From Candidatus Uhrbacteria bacterium (GTDB lineage Bacteria > Patescibacteriota > Patescibacteriia > UBA9934), in assembly GCA_903827265.1 (NCBI GenBank), contig CAIKHN010000001.1, positions 1 through 40,171 of the forward strand: a stretch of DNA of 40,171 nt. The letters run 5' to 3'. The notes beneath the pieces are model-generated. The model ran no database searches. It saw only the letters and a program-made list of their open reading frames with translations, and was not told where the DNA came from. How positions within the stretch are numbered: the first letter of the stretch is position 1; each line of letters starts with the position of its first letter. Shown in pieces: positions 10,230-19,051 of this stretch. Position numbers and translations under genes: made by a program.

Positions 10230-10379
10230 GCACGCGTATTTATTATAATTGCAACCCGAAAATCGATTATCCTGGTGGATTGTTTATAAAATGTAACGTC
10301 ATCATTATAATTGCTGTCATCAGTATTTTATAAGTATCGCGAACTTTTTCACGGAGATTCAATATATCCACCCGCTTCC

Positions 10380-10417
10380 TTGTCATCATTATTGATGAGC
10401 GACATTATGAGATATCT
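10380..10417 (+). promoter_or_regulatory. Leaderless-type promoter TTGTCA-N17-CATTAT-N9-ATG
   Basis: -35 10380-10385, -10 10403-10408, ATG at 10418. Confidence 0.55.
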
Positions 10418-10774
10418 ATGGAGCGAAATATTGATTTAACGGAAGTGACTAGGGATATTGTGGCGTTTCGGGATGAGAGGGATTGGAAGCAATTTCATAA
10501 CCCGAAGGATTTGGCGATTTCGTTGGTGTTAGAAGCGGGGGAGGTGCTTGAGCATTTTCAGTGGAAGAATTCGGAGGAGATGGCTACGCATGTAGAATCG
10601 CACAAGGAGGATGTCGCGGATGAATTATCTGATACGCTATATTGGGTTTTATTAATGGCGAACGATTTGAATATCGATCTCGTCGCGGCACTTGAGAAAA
10701 AGATGGAAAAGAATCGCGCGAAGTATCCGGCGGATAAAGCGAGGGGGAGCCATAAGAAATACACGGAACTCTAA
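10418..10774 (+). CDS. MazG-like nucleotide pyrophosphohydrolase (dCTPase/RS21-C6-like)
   Basis: LEAGEVLEHFQW...DVADELSDTLYWVLLMA (EAGE / ELSD metal-binding helices). Confidence 0.88.
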   Translation: MERNIDLTEVTRDIVAFRDERDWKQFHNPKDLAISLVLEAGEVLEHFQWKNSEEMATHVESHKEDVADELSDTLYWVLLMANDLNIDLVAALEKKMEKNRAKYPADKARGSHKKYTEL

Positions 10775-10775
10775 T

Positions 10776-12641
10776 ATGATCGTTTACCAGTCAACAAAAG
10801 ATGTATTTTTGGACGACGTGCTATCGAATTCCATTGAGAACACTATTCTGGATTTGCTTCATGCAAAAACAGGAAAGACGGTTGGAAAGTCCGAGATTCG
10901 TTCGTGGAAGGAATCGATGCGGTTCATGGGTGCGCTGCTTCACGATAGCGGAATTCCGTCGACTGCCGGCGTCGCAATCGAATATCACATTCCGCAAACA
11001 TCGAAGCGTATTGATTTTATTTTGACAGGGCAAAATGAACGACGCGAAGAGCACGCGATTTTGATTGAATTGAAACAGTGGCAGACAGCGAAGATCACGG
11101 AAAAAGATGCGATGGTTGTTACGCGCTTTGAGCGGGGAGAGGCAGAGGTGTGTCATCCGTCGTATCAGGCGTGGTCGTATGCCGCGCTATTGCAAGGATT
11201 CAATGAAACGGTGAACGATGAGAACATTCAACTCAAGCCGTGTGCGTATTTGCATAACTACGAGTTGGACGGCGTTATTCAGAACACGTTTTATTCAGAC
11301 TATTTAGAAAAGGCACCGGTCTTTTTGCAGGGCAAAGACGAACAAGAAAAGCTTCGAACATTTATTAAACAGTTCATCAAGTACGGAGACGAAAAGAACA
11401 TAATGGTTCGTATTGATAATGGAAGAATTCGTCCTTCTAAGAATCTTGCTGATAGCATGGCAAATCTTCTGAAGGGTAATCAGGAGTTCATCATGATTGA
11501 TGACCAGAAGTTGGTTTTCGAAACCGCGATGGCGCTCGCGAAGCACTCTACGGCGGAGAAAAAGAATGTGCTGATTGTTGAGGGTGGTCCGGGAACGGGA
11601 AAGTCTGTGGTCGCGGTAAACCTTTTAGTGCATTTAACGAAGACAGGTTTGCTGGCGCAATATGTCACGAAGAACGCGGCGCCGCGAACGGTGTACGAAA
11701 GTAAATTAACTGGGCACTTTAGGAAGTCGGAGATCTCGAATTTCTTTTCTGGATCGGGTTCGTTTATCGACACCGAGAAGCACATCTTTGATGCGTTAAT
11801 TGTCGACGAGGCGCATCGCCTGACGGAAAAGTCCGGCATGTTTAAGAATCTGGGCGAGAATCAAATAAAGGAAATCATTGATGCATCGAAATGCTCGGTG
11901 TTCTTTTTGGACGAAGATCAGCGTGTAACGTTTCAAGATGTTGGTGAGCTTGATGAAATTGAGTATTGGGCAAAACAGGTTGGGGCTACGGTGCAGCGCC
12001 TGAAACTTTCATCACAATTTCGTTGTAACGGTTCTGATGGATATCTCGCGTGGCTCGATGACGTGCTGCAGATTAGGGAAACGGCGAACATCACGATCGA
12101 ACGTGAGGAATACGATATTCGCGTTGTTGATTCGCCGAATGAGCTCAAAGAAATTATTTTGGAGAAGAATATGATTAATAACAAGGCCCGTATCGTCGCT
12201 GGCTATTGTTGGGAGTGGAAAAGTAAAAAGGATCCGAACATCAAAGATATCGTTATTCCTGAGCACGGCTTTTTAATGAAATGGAATTTGGCGAGCGATG
12301 GAAACTTGTGGATTCTTTCGCCAAGCTCCGTTACTGAGGCCGGATGTATTCATACGTGCCAAGGACTGGAAGTTGATTACATTGGCGTTATTGTTGGTCC
12401 AGATTTAGTTGTAAGAAATGATGTCGTCATCACTGATGGCGCAAAGCGTGCGAAAAGCGATAAGTCGATCAGCGGCTTCAAGTCTCTTCTTAAGACGAAT
12501 CCCGCGCTCGCAAAAGAACGCGCGGATATCATTATCAAAAATACATATCGCACATTGATGACTCGTGGAATGAAAGGCTGTTATCTGTATTTTACGGATC
12601 CTGAAACCCAAGAGTATTTCAAGAAACGTCTCGCGGAATAA
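10776..12641 (+). CDS. DUF2075 (Schlafen group-3-like) helicase with N-terminal PD-(D/E)XK-like nuclease region
   Basis: KRIDFILTGQ...AILIELKQW (D-x(n)-ExK); Walker A EGGPGTGKS; Walker B IVDEAHRL; FLDEDQRVTFQD; HTCQGLEVDYIGVIVG; C-terminal YRTLMTRGMKGCYLYF. Confidence 0.85.
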   Translation: MIVYQSTKDVFLDDVLSNSIENTILDLLHAKTGKTVGKSEIRSWKESMRFMGALLHDSGIPSTAGVAIEYHIPQTSKRIDFILTGQNERREEHAILIELKQWQTAKITEKDAMVVTRFERGEAEVCHPSYQAWSYAALLQGFNETVNDENIQLKPCAYLHNYELDGVIQNTFYSDYLEKAPVFLQGKDEQEKLRTFIKQFIKYGDEKNIMVRIDNGRIRPSKNLADSMANLLKGNQEFIMIDDQKLVFETAMALAKHSTAEKKNVLIVEGGPGTGKSVVAVNLLVHLTKTGLLAQYVTKNAAPRTVYESKLTGHFRKSEISNFFSGSGSFIDTEKHIFDALIVDEAHRLTEKSGMFKNLGENQIKEIIDASKCSVFFLDEDQRVTFQDVGELDEIEYWAKQVGATVQRLKLSSQFRCNGSDGYLAWLDDVLQIRETANITIEREEYDIRVVDSPNELKEIILEKNMINNKARIVAGYCWEWKSKKDPNIKDIVIPEHGFLMKWNLASDGNLWILSPSSVTEAGCIHTCQGLEVDYIGVIVGPDLVVRNDVVITDGAKRAKSDKSISGFKSLLKTNPALAKERADIIIKNTYRTLMTRGMKGCYLYFTDPETQEYFKKRLAE

Positions 12642-12656
12642 GTTTTTCTCAAAGCT

Positions 12657-13205
12657 CTGTCTAGCATTCCAACCATCCCCTACACCCTCCGCAGAAAGCG
12701 CTTTTCAAAGGTGCTGCAGTTTGCGGTTCATGGTGACGGACGATTAGTCGTTACTGCGCCTGTCTTGATCGGAAAGCGCATGATCGAGAAGATGATTGCG
12801 GAAAAGAGGGAGTGGATTTTGGAGAAGGTGGAGATTGCAAGAAAGAATGCAAAGCCGGTGGTGCCGAAGAGGAGTAAGAAACAGATCGCTGAGGATAAGG
12901 ATCGCGCGCTGGAGCTGATTCGGTCGCGCATTGAGCATTTCAACCTTGTGTACCGATTGTCGTGGAAACGGATTGCGATTCGGAATCAGAAGACGCGATG
13001 GGGGAGTTGTTCGGGAAAAGGGAATCTGAATTTCAATTACAAAGTTGCACTGTTGCCCTTACATCTTGCCGATTACATCATCGTTCATGAGCTCTGCCAC
13101 TTGGCGCAGATGAATCATTCGAAGAAGTTTTGGGATCTTGTCGCACAGACCATTCCAAATTGGCAAGAGCGAAGGAAAGAAATTCGGGAACATGAGCTAA
13201 AGTAA
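12657..13205 (+). CDS. YgjP-like M48 metallopeptidase (start uncertain: CTG 12657, ATT 12666 or GTG 12711)
   Basis: HELCHLAQMNHSKKFW zinc motif, RWGSCS; conserved-looking IPYTLRRKRFSKVLQFAVHGDGRLVVTAP extends upstream of GTG 12711. Confidence 0.8.
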   Translation: MSSIPTIPYTLRRKRFSKVLQFAVHGDGRLVVTAPVLIGKRMIEKMIAEKREWILEKVEIARKNAKPVVPKRSKKQIAEDKDRALELIRSRIEHFNLVYRLSWKRIAIRNQKTRWGSCSGKGNLNFNYKVALLPLHLADYIIVHELCHLAQMNHSKKFWDLVAQTIPNWQERRKEIREHELK

Positions 13206-13211
13206 TACTCT

Positions 13212-13284
13212 GTCATTGCGAGGAGGGTAATCCCGACGCGGCAATCCAGGTGAACCTAGATTGCTTCGCTACGCTCGCAATGAC
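13212..13284 (+). repeat. 73-bp palindromic repeat element, family A copy 2
   Basis: Matches 6206-6278 except the central TGAA vs TTCA and one other base. Confidence 0.85.
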
Positions 13285-13296
13285 TGAAATGAAATT

Positions 13297-13542
13297 ATGT
13301 CGAGTTGGTCCGTCTACATGCTTCGGTGCGGCGATGGGAGTCTCTATACGGGGATTGCGATTGATGTAGGGAAGCGCATTGTATTGCACAACGCAGGGAA
13401 AGGAGCGAAGTACACCAGGGCGAGGTTGCCGGTGAGGCTTGTATGGAGTGCGCAAATGCAGACGGCTACCGATGCGCGAAAGGCGGAGGTTGATATTAAA
13501 CGACTGTCGAAGAAAGAGAAAGAGGATTTGATTTGTTTGTAA
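13297..13542 (+). CDS. GIY-YIG nuclease superfamily protein (YhbQ-like)
   Basis: WSVYMLRCGDGSLYTGIAIDVGKRI...HNAGKGAKYTRARLPVRLVW. Confidence 0.9.
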   Translation: MSSWSVYMLRCGDGSLYTGIAIDVGKRIVLHNAGKGAKYTRARLPVRLVWSAQMQTATDARKAEVDIKRLSKKEKEDLICL

Positions 13543-13548
13543 AATGGT

Positions 13549-13588
13549 CACGGCCCCGGATCTCCGCGTGAGGAGTTCCGGGGCCGTG
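13549..13588. terminator. Long near-perfect hairpin, probable convergent transcription terminator
   Basis: CACGGCCCCGGA-t-CTCC-gcgtga-GGAG-t-TCCGGGGCCGTG between convergent genes. Confidence 0.6.
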
Positions 13589-13591
13589 CGT

Positions 13592-14146
13592 TCATGCCTT
13601 CCAGATGAATTCGTGCGGATCAGGCAGCTCTGGAATGTTGTCGCTGATCCAGCGGGTGTTCTGGTTTGGGGGCTCGTTGAAGTAGATGACGCCGCAGGGC
13701 TCGCACGCCACCATTTGCTTCCTGCTCTTCGTGAACACGACGAACGGACGCAGGTCGAGTTTCACGATGCTGTCGTCGATATTGTTCGCGCTGATCGCTG
13801 CGATTTTGTCACCGTTGACGATGGTTTTCCGGCAGACCGGACAGACGATCGACCGTCGCCACTCTCGGGAACGTCGGCACGAGTCGCACCGGTGCGGACT
13901 GAGACCGGTGAGGAGCCCGAGCGGCCCGAGCGGACGGAGGCCGAATGCGCCCAGTCCAAGTTCTTCATTGCGCATGGTGTCGATCACCTTAACGCCTTCG
14001 CCGACGACGAGGGAATACCTCGCGTAGATTCGGTGTCCGCATCGGCCAATGGCCGAGGCCGTGTCTTTCGCGGGAACGACGGAGAACGCGAGGTTTGGCG
14101 GACGGACGCAGGAGACAGAACAACGGGTATCGATGTGGTCGCTCAT
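13592..14146 (-). CDS. Zinc-ribbon-containing protein, unknown
   Basis: CxxC pairs (CDSC, CPVC, CEPC); GGAG 7 nt upstream of ATG on minus strand; preferred over + ORF 13544-14164. Confidence 0.6.
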   Translation of the reverse strand: MSDHIDTRCSVSCVRPPNLAFSVVPAKDTASAIGRCGHRIYARYSLVVGEGVKVIDTMRNEELGLGAFGLRPLGPLGLLTGLSPHRCDSCRRSREWRRSIVCPVCRKTIVNGDKIAAISANNIDDSIVKLDLRPFVVFTKSRKQMVACEPCGVIYFNEPPNQNTRWISDNIPELPDPHEFIWKA

Positions 14147-14273
14147 GAGGAGACTCCGAGGTGAAGGACGGAAGGTCCGCGCAGAGATTAGCGAAAATTC
14201 GGGTTTTGGTCAATGAAACCCTATTTCATGAGCTGTTTTCCTGTGATACGGTAACCTTCGTCCAGGAGGGGAC

Positions 14274-15230
14274 ATGAGGCGGGGAAATTCTCTGATCCAA
14301 ACTCTTCCGGGGTACGCCTCGGAGGAAGAGCGTAACGCGGCAATTCGTGCGATTCGTGCGAATGGCGATAAGCCAAATGAGATCGCGGAATTCGCGGCGC
14401 GGAATTACGGGCTGGGCATGCGAATTGCCCGTAAGATGATGGCGGCGTATCCGAATGCAAACCTTGAGGATCTTCAGCAGGAAGGATTTCTCGGTTTGGT
14501 GAAGGCGGCGAAAGCGTTTGATCCAGACCATGGAGTCACGTTCTCGACGTACGCCGATCGGGCAATCCGTCAGCAACTTACGCGTGCTCTTCAGCAGCGG
14601 ATGTTCGATCGACCGTTCGCGCTGTCGCACAAGATCGAGGAAGACCTGCACAAGTGGCGCCGAATGGTTGCGGAGTTCACGAAAGTGAACAATCGCTTGC
14701 CGTTGCAACACGAAATTCGGGAAATGTTTCTCCAGATTGTGCGTTCTCGTTCGGAGCGGAAGGAGAGGCCGGATGTGAGCAGCCACAATCAGAGTGCCGC
14801 CGATCACATGCACCAGTTGACGATTTCCTGGGTTAATTCTCTGGAAGCGCCAGTGAATGACGGGGCAAAACAGACGCTCCACGACGTCATTGGAAGCGAA
14901 GACTTCTCTCCGGGGCATAGCGCCGAGCTGGAGCAGATGTGTCTCCTTGCGCCAACGATCATTCGAAAGGTCGACGCGTACGTGAAGTTGCGGTGCGCTC
15001 GTGGCGATTTCCCGCTGTGGTGGGAAGAAGCGTACTGGCTAATGTTCGAAGAAGAAGCGACGCTCGAAAGCGTTGCACAACAGCTCGGCTACACGCGTGA
15101 GGCCGTGCGACAGGCGCGTAAAGCCATCAGTCGGCGCGTGCAGCTCCGCTTTGGCTACACTGATGCTGTTGTGCGCGCCGCATACGAAGTGTTCGTGCAG
15201 ATGCGTGTGGAAAACGTCTGCGAGCCGTAA
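14274..15230 (+). CDS. RNA polymerase sigma-70 family factor
   Basis: Region 2 NLEDLQQEGFLGLVKAAKAFDPDHGVTFSTYADRAIRQQLTRAL; region 4 HTH TLESVAQQLGYTREAVRQARKAISRRVQ; AGGAGG upstream of ATG. Confidence 0.85.
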   Translation: MRRGNSLIQTLPGYASEEERNAAIRAIRANGDKPNEIAEFAARNYGLGMRIARKMMAAYPNANLEDLQQEGFLGLVKAAKAFDPDHGVTFSTYADRAIRQQLTRALQQRMFDRPFALSHKIEEDLHKWRRMVAEFTKVNNRLPLQHEIREMFLQIVRSRSERKERPDVSSHNQSAADHMHQLTISWVNSLEAPVNDGAKQTLHDVIGSEDFSPGHSAELEQMCLLAPTIIRKVDAYVKLRCARGDFPLWWEEAYWLMFEEEATLESVAQQLGYTREAVRQARKAISRRVQLRFGYTDAVVRAAYEVFVQMRVENVCEP

Positions 15231-15268
15231 GGAAAATGCGGTATCCTCGAAATGTTCCTGGAGCATGC

Positions 15269-15655
15269 ATGGAGAACAACAGCCAGTGGTTCTGGCTCGT
15301 CATTGTCTGCGTCCCTGTGGAGTCCGTCCGGGTACTACAAGAGCGCGACCACGAAGTTCCTGCAGTTCAAGTGCGGATTCGCAACGTGGTTCGCGCTCCT
15401 CGTCATGAACGGCCTGGAGCGTTCGACGTGAAGCGGATCGCCGCGCATCCGGAAGAGGACGCGGTGAACATCAGCTGGCTTCGTCCGGTGTCGCGCGGTC
15501 CGAACCGTGTGCAATCGAGTACGGTTCCTGTCGGCAGGTACATCACGATCGAAGTCGCAGGCCACACGCTCATCGCGCAAGCGTTTCGGAGCGAGAAGGA
15601 GGCGGAGGACTGGGCAAAAGAACGCAAAACACAGCCGCTTCCCATGGCGGCGTGA
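15269..15655 (+). CDS. Hypothetical protein
   Basis: ORF with GGAG 5 nt upstream; followed by a hairpin. Confidence 0.45.
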   Translation: MENNSQWFWLVIVCVPVESVRVLQERDHEVPAVQVRIRNVVRAPRHERPGAFDVKRIAAHPEEDAVNISWLRPVSRGPNRVQSSTVPVGRYITIEVAGHTLIAQAFRSEKEAEDWAKERKTQPLPMAA

Positions 15656-15664
15656 CGCACGACG

Positions 15665-15700
15665 GATGTCCGGCAGCTTCTCGCGAAGCCGCCGGACATC
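15665..15700 (+). terminator. Near-perfect hairpin, probable terminator
   Basis: GATGTCCGGC-a-GCTTC-tcgc-GAAGC-c-GCCGGACATC. Confidence 0.6.
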
Positions 15701-15756
15701 GTGCTGTTTATATCCTATTCGGCGAGCACCGCTGTTTCCGTTACACTTCCTTCGCT

Positions 15757-17889
15757 ATGAAAGATTTTTTCCTCTCCCAACAGCAGCCAGCCACAAATTT
15801 GCATATTGACTATCAGGCGGAGTTGAATGACGAGCAATATCGCGTTGTTTCTAGTGGTGGTGGGCCAATGTTGGTGCTTGCGGGCGCCGGAAGCGGGAAA
15901 ACGCGAACTATCACGTATCGTGTGGCATGGCTTTTGGAACACGGAACACCGGTGGAGAACATGCTGCTTTTAACGTTCACGAATAAAGCTGCAAAAGAAA
16001 TGCTGTCGCGCGTTGAAGGATTATTGCGGGCGTATCCGACGGGACTGTGGTCAGGGACATTCCACTCAATCGCAAACAGAATGTTGCGCATGTACGGCGC
16101 ATGCACCGGATTTGGAAGCGACTTTTCCATTTTGGACGAGGAAGACGCGAACGATTTGATGAAGATGTGCATTAAGGAATTGAAAATCGATACGAAAGGC
16201 CGACGATTTCCGAGCGTTGGCGTGTTACGTGGACTCTTGTCGTATGCGAATAACGCTCGTCGATCATTGCAATCGGTACTGAACGATCGTGCGGAGCATT
16301 TTGCAGGCATTCTTCACGAGGTGACGGCAGTTGCTGAGCGATACGCGTCGGCAAAACGCACGGCGAAGGCGATGGATTTTGATGACTTGCTTCTTGAGTT
16401 GCTCAAACTTCTTCAAGAGAATGAATCCGTTCGCACGCAGCTTGCGAATCGTTTTCAATTCGTTCTTGTCGACGAGTTTCAAGACACGAACATTATTCAG
16501 TCCGATATCGTCGACCTTCTCTCGTCTGGTCATCGAAATCTTTTGGTGGTTGGCGACGACGCGCAGAGCATTTATTCTTTTCGTGCTGCCGAGATTCGAA
16601 ATATTCTCGATTTTCAGAAGCGATACCCTGATGCGCAGTCGTATCGGCTCGTCATGAATTACCGATCAACGCCGGAAATTCTTTCCGTTGCAAATGCGGT
16701 CATTTCAAATAACAGCGAGCAGTTCGCGAAAGAGCTCGTGTCTGCGCGAACGTCTGGCGAAAAGCCGAACATTGTACCAGCAAATGATGCTCGCGAAGAA
16801 GCGCAATATGTTGTTGAGCAGATTTTGACATTGATTGACGAAGGTATTGAGTTACAAGGAATTGCGGTGTTGTTCCGCGCCGCGTTTCATTCGCAGGCGC
16901 TTGAATTCGAACTCATGAAGCGGGGGATTGCGTATGAGTATCGTGGCGGCATGAAGTTTTTTGAACGTGCCCACATTAAAGACGCGGTTGCGCACCTTCG
17001 ATTATTGCGAAACGGACATGATCTTGTTGCATGGGCTCGTGCGTTGCAAATCCAGCCCGGTCTCGGAATAACGACAAGTCAGAAAATTGCGGAAACAATG
17101 AGTCAGTATGATTCTGCTCGCGATGCCCTTGATGCGCCAATGAAGCTTTCTCCCCGAGCACAGTCGGGTTTTGCAGGAACGCGATCCATTTTGCGCCTTA
17201 TGCTTGCAGCGCCATTGCCGTCAGAGGCGGTGCGGGCATTTGCAAACCACGAATCGTATCGGATGTATTTGGAGGCAGAATATCCGAATGCTCGTGAACG
17301 TGTTGATGATTTGGATCAGCTTGCAGTGTTCGCAGAGCAGTATCGCGATCTCGGAGCATTTCTAGACGCGATGACGCTTGCGGGTGATTTTGCGGGACGA
17401 ATTGATGACGCCGAATCTGGAACTTGCGAGGAAAGCGATCGAAATACACTCATTCTCTCGACGATTCACCAGGCAAAAGGATTGGAATGGGATGCCGTGT
17501 TTGTATTGCACTGCGCACAAGGAATGTTCCCGAGTGACAGAAGTATGGGGGAGACGCGAGAAATCGAGGAAGAACGTCGACTCTTTTATGTCGCCGCAAC
17601 ACGCGCCCGGTCGAAGCTCTATTTTACGTATCCAATGACCACTGGATACGAATCAGTGGAGCTTCGTCAGCCGTCGATGTTCCTCGACGAGATTCCGTAC
17701 GGAATGGCTGAAACGGTTCGCTTGCGCAGGGCAATGCCTGCGTGGAGCATGTCATCAACGTACGCCACGCCCTCAGCTTCACGTCATCGCAATCGTGACG
17801 ACTTCGAAGAACCCACAATTGTTCTCGACGACATGGGGGAGAAAATGGTAAAAAAGAGTGCACCAGGATCGTTTCTCGGAGATTATTAA
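15757..17889 (+). CDS. uvrD: UvrD/PcrA-type superfamily 1 helicase
   Basis: VLAGAGSGKTRTI, VDEFQDTN, VGDDAQSIYSFR, STIHQAKGLEWDAVFV, RRLFYVAATRA; start at ATG 15757 rather than 15652. Confidence 0.93.
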   Translation: MKDFFLSQQQPATNLHIDYQAELNDEQYRVVSSGGGPMLVLAGAGSGKTRTITYRVAWLLEHGTPVENMLLLTFTNKAAKEMLSRVEGLLRAYPTGLWSGTFHSIANRMLRMYGACTGFGSDFSILDEEDANDLMKMCIKELKIDTKGRRFPSVGVLRGLLSYANNARRSLQSVLNDRAEHFAGILHEVTAVAERYASAKRTAKAMDFDDLLLELLKLLQENESVRTQLANRFQFVLVDEFQDTNIIQSDIVDLLSSGHRNLLVVGDDAQSIYSFRAAEIRNILDFQKRYPDAQSYRLVMNYRSTPEILSVANAVISNNSEQFAKELVSARTSGEKPNIVPANDAREEAQYVVEQILTLIDEGIELQGIAVLFRAAFHSQALEFELMKRGIAYEYRGGMKFFERAHIKDAVAHLRLLRNGHDLVAWARALQIQPGLGITTSQKIAETMSQYDSARDALDAPMKLSPRAQSGFAGTRSILRLMLAAPLPSEAVRAFANHESYRMYLEAEYPNARERVDDLDQLAVFAEQYRDLGAFLDAMTLAGDFAGRIDDAESGTCEESDRNTLILSTIHQAKGLEWDAVFVLHCAQGMFPSDRSMGETREIEEERRLFYVAATRARSKLYFTYPMTTGYESVELRQPSMFLDEIPYGMAETVRLRRAMPAWSMSSTYATPSASRHRNRDDFEEPTIVLDDMGEKMVKKSAPGSFLGDY

Positions 17890-17902
17890 GCTCCTCTCCA
17901 CT

Positions 17903-19051
17903 ATGTCCAATCACGATTACGCGCAGCGTTCGATGGATGCACACAAGGTTCATGCGGGGAAGTGGGCAATCACGAGTGTGATGCCGCTCGAGACTGCAGA
18001 CGATTTGAGCATTGCCTACACGCCTGGCGTTGCGGCGCCGTGCTTGGCGATTGCTGCGGATCCGTTGGCGGCGTACGACCTTACGATGAAAGGACGAGCG
18101 GTTGCGGTGGTTTCTGACGGATCGTCGGTCCTTGGGCTTGGCAATATTGGCCCGATGGCAGGCTTGCCGGTGATGGAAGGAAAAGCAGTGTTGTATAAAA
18201 AATACGCAAACATCGACGCAGTGCCAATCGTGCTCGCAAGCCAGAATGCGGATGATATTGTTGAGGCGGTGCGCATGATTGCACCAACGTTTGGCGGCAT
18301 TCACCTGGAAGATATTGCAGCGCCTGCATGTTTTGAGATTGAGCGTCGGTTAAGCGAAATGCTCGATATTCCCGTCATGCACGACGATCAACATGCAACG
18401 GCGATCGTCGCCCTCGCTGGACTCATGAACGCGGCAACGGTTGTTGGCCGACCGCTTGAGTCGATGAATGTCGTGGTGAATGGCGCGGGTGCAGCAGGAA
18501 TTGCTATTACACGATTATTCATCGACGCCGGTGTCGCGAATGTTGTTCTCGTCGATTCGAAAGGTGTTATTGGCAATCATCGAACAGATTTAGCAGGTGA
18601 AAAGGCTGCGCTCGTTTCGTTGACGAACAAGAATGGCGTTCAAGGCGGGCTTGCCGAGGCGATGCAGGGAACGGACGTGTTTGTTGGTGTAAGTAAACCA
18701 AATCTTGTGTCGCAAGAGATGGTGAAATCGATGGCGCCGAATCCGATTATCTTTGCGCTCGCAAACCCCGTTCCAGAAATTGCATATGACGACGCGAAGG
18801 CTGCTGGTGCTGCGGTGATTGCGACCGGTCGAAGCGACTACCCAAATCAAATTAACAACGTCTTGGTGTATCCGGGATTGTTCCGCGGGTTGTTGAATCG
18901 TCGTGCAAGCATGTTAACCAGTGTGATGAAAATTGCGGCAGCGACGGCACTGGCAGGTATGATTCCTCAGCCGACCGCTGACAATATTATTCCAAAAATT
19001 ATTGAGATGAACCCTGCGGAAGCTATCGCGAAAGCTATCGAGAACGTATGA
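17903..19051 (+). CDS. NAD(P)-dependent malic enzyme
   Basis: IAYTPGVAAPCLAIA, VSDGSSVLGLGNIGP.AGLPVMEGKA, HDDQHATAIV, NGAGAAGIA, ARSDYPNQINNVL-like motif. Confidence 0.93.
   Translation: MSNHDYAQRSMDAHKVHAGKWAITSVMPLETADDLSIAYTPGVAAPCLAIAADPLAAYDLTMKGRAVAVVSDGSSVLGLGNIGPMAGLPVMEGKAVLYKKYANIDAVPIVLASQNADDIVEAVRMIAPTFGGIHLEDIAAPACFEIERRLSEMLDIPVMHDDQHATAIVALAGLMNAATVVGRPLESMNVVVNGAGAAGIAITRLFIDAGVANVVLVDSKGVIGNHRTDLAGEKAALVSLTNKNGVQGGLAEAMQGTDVFVGVSKPNLVSQEMVKSMAPNPIIFALANPVPEIAYDDAKAAGAAVIATGRSDYPNQINNVLVYPGLFRGLLNRRASMLTSVMKIAAATALAGMIPQPTADNIIPKIIEMNPAEAIAKAIENV

Noticed and set aside
10692-10775. Upstream extension of the DUF2075 ORF to 10692
   Set aside because: Would overlap the MazG coding region; basic-rich nonsense peptide; ATG 10776 gives MIVYQSTKDVFLDDV, a plausible N-terminus
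6206-13284. CRISPR array based on repeated 73-bp units
   Set aside because: Only two copies 7 kb apart, no regular spacers and no cas genes; they are palindromic dispersed repeats
13544-14164. 206-aa + strand ORF overlapping the zinc-ribbon gene
   Set aside because: Opposite strand encodes three CxxC pairs with an SD; the + ORF would start inside/before the hairpin and lacks recognisable motifs
14226-14918. 230-aa minus-strand ORF
   Set aside because: Fully antisense to the sigma factor coding sequence; no motif support
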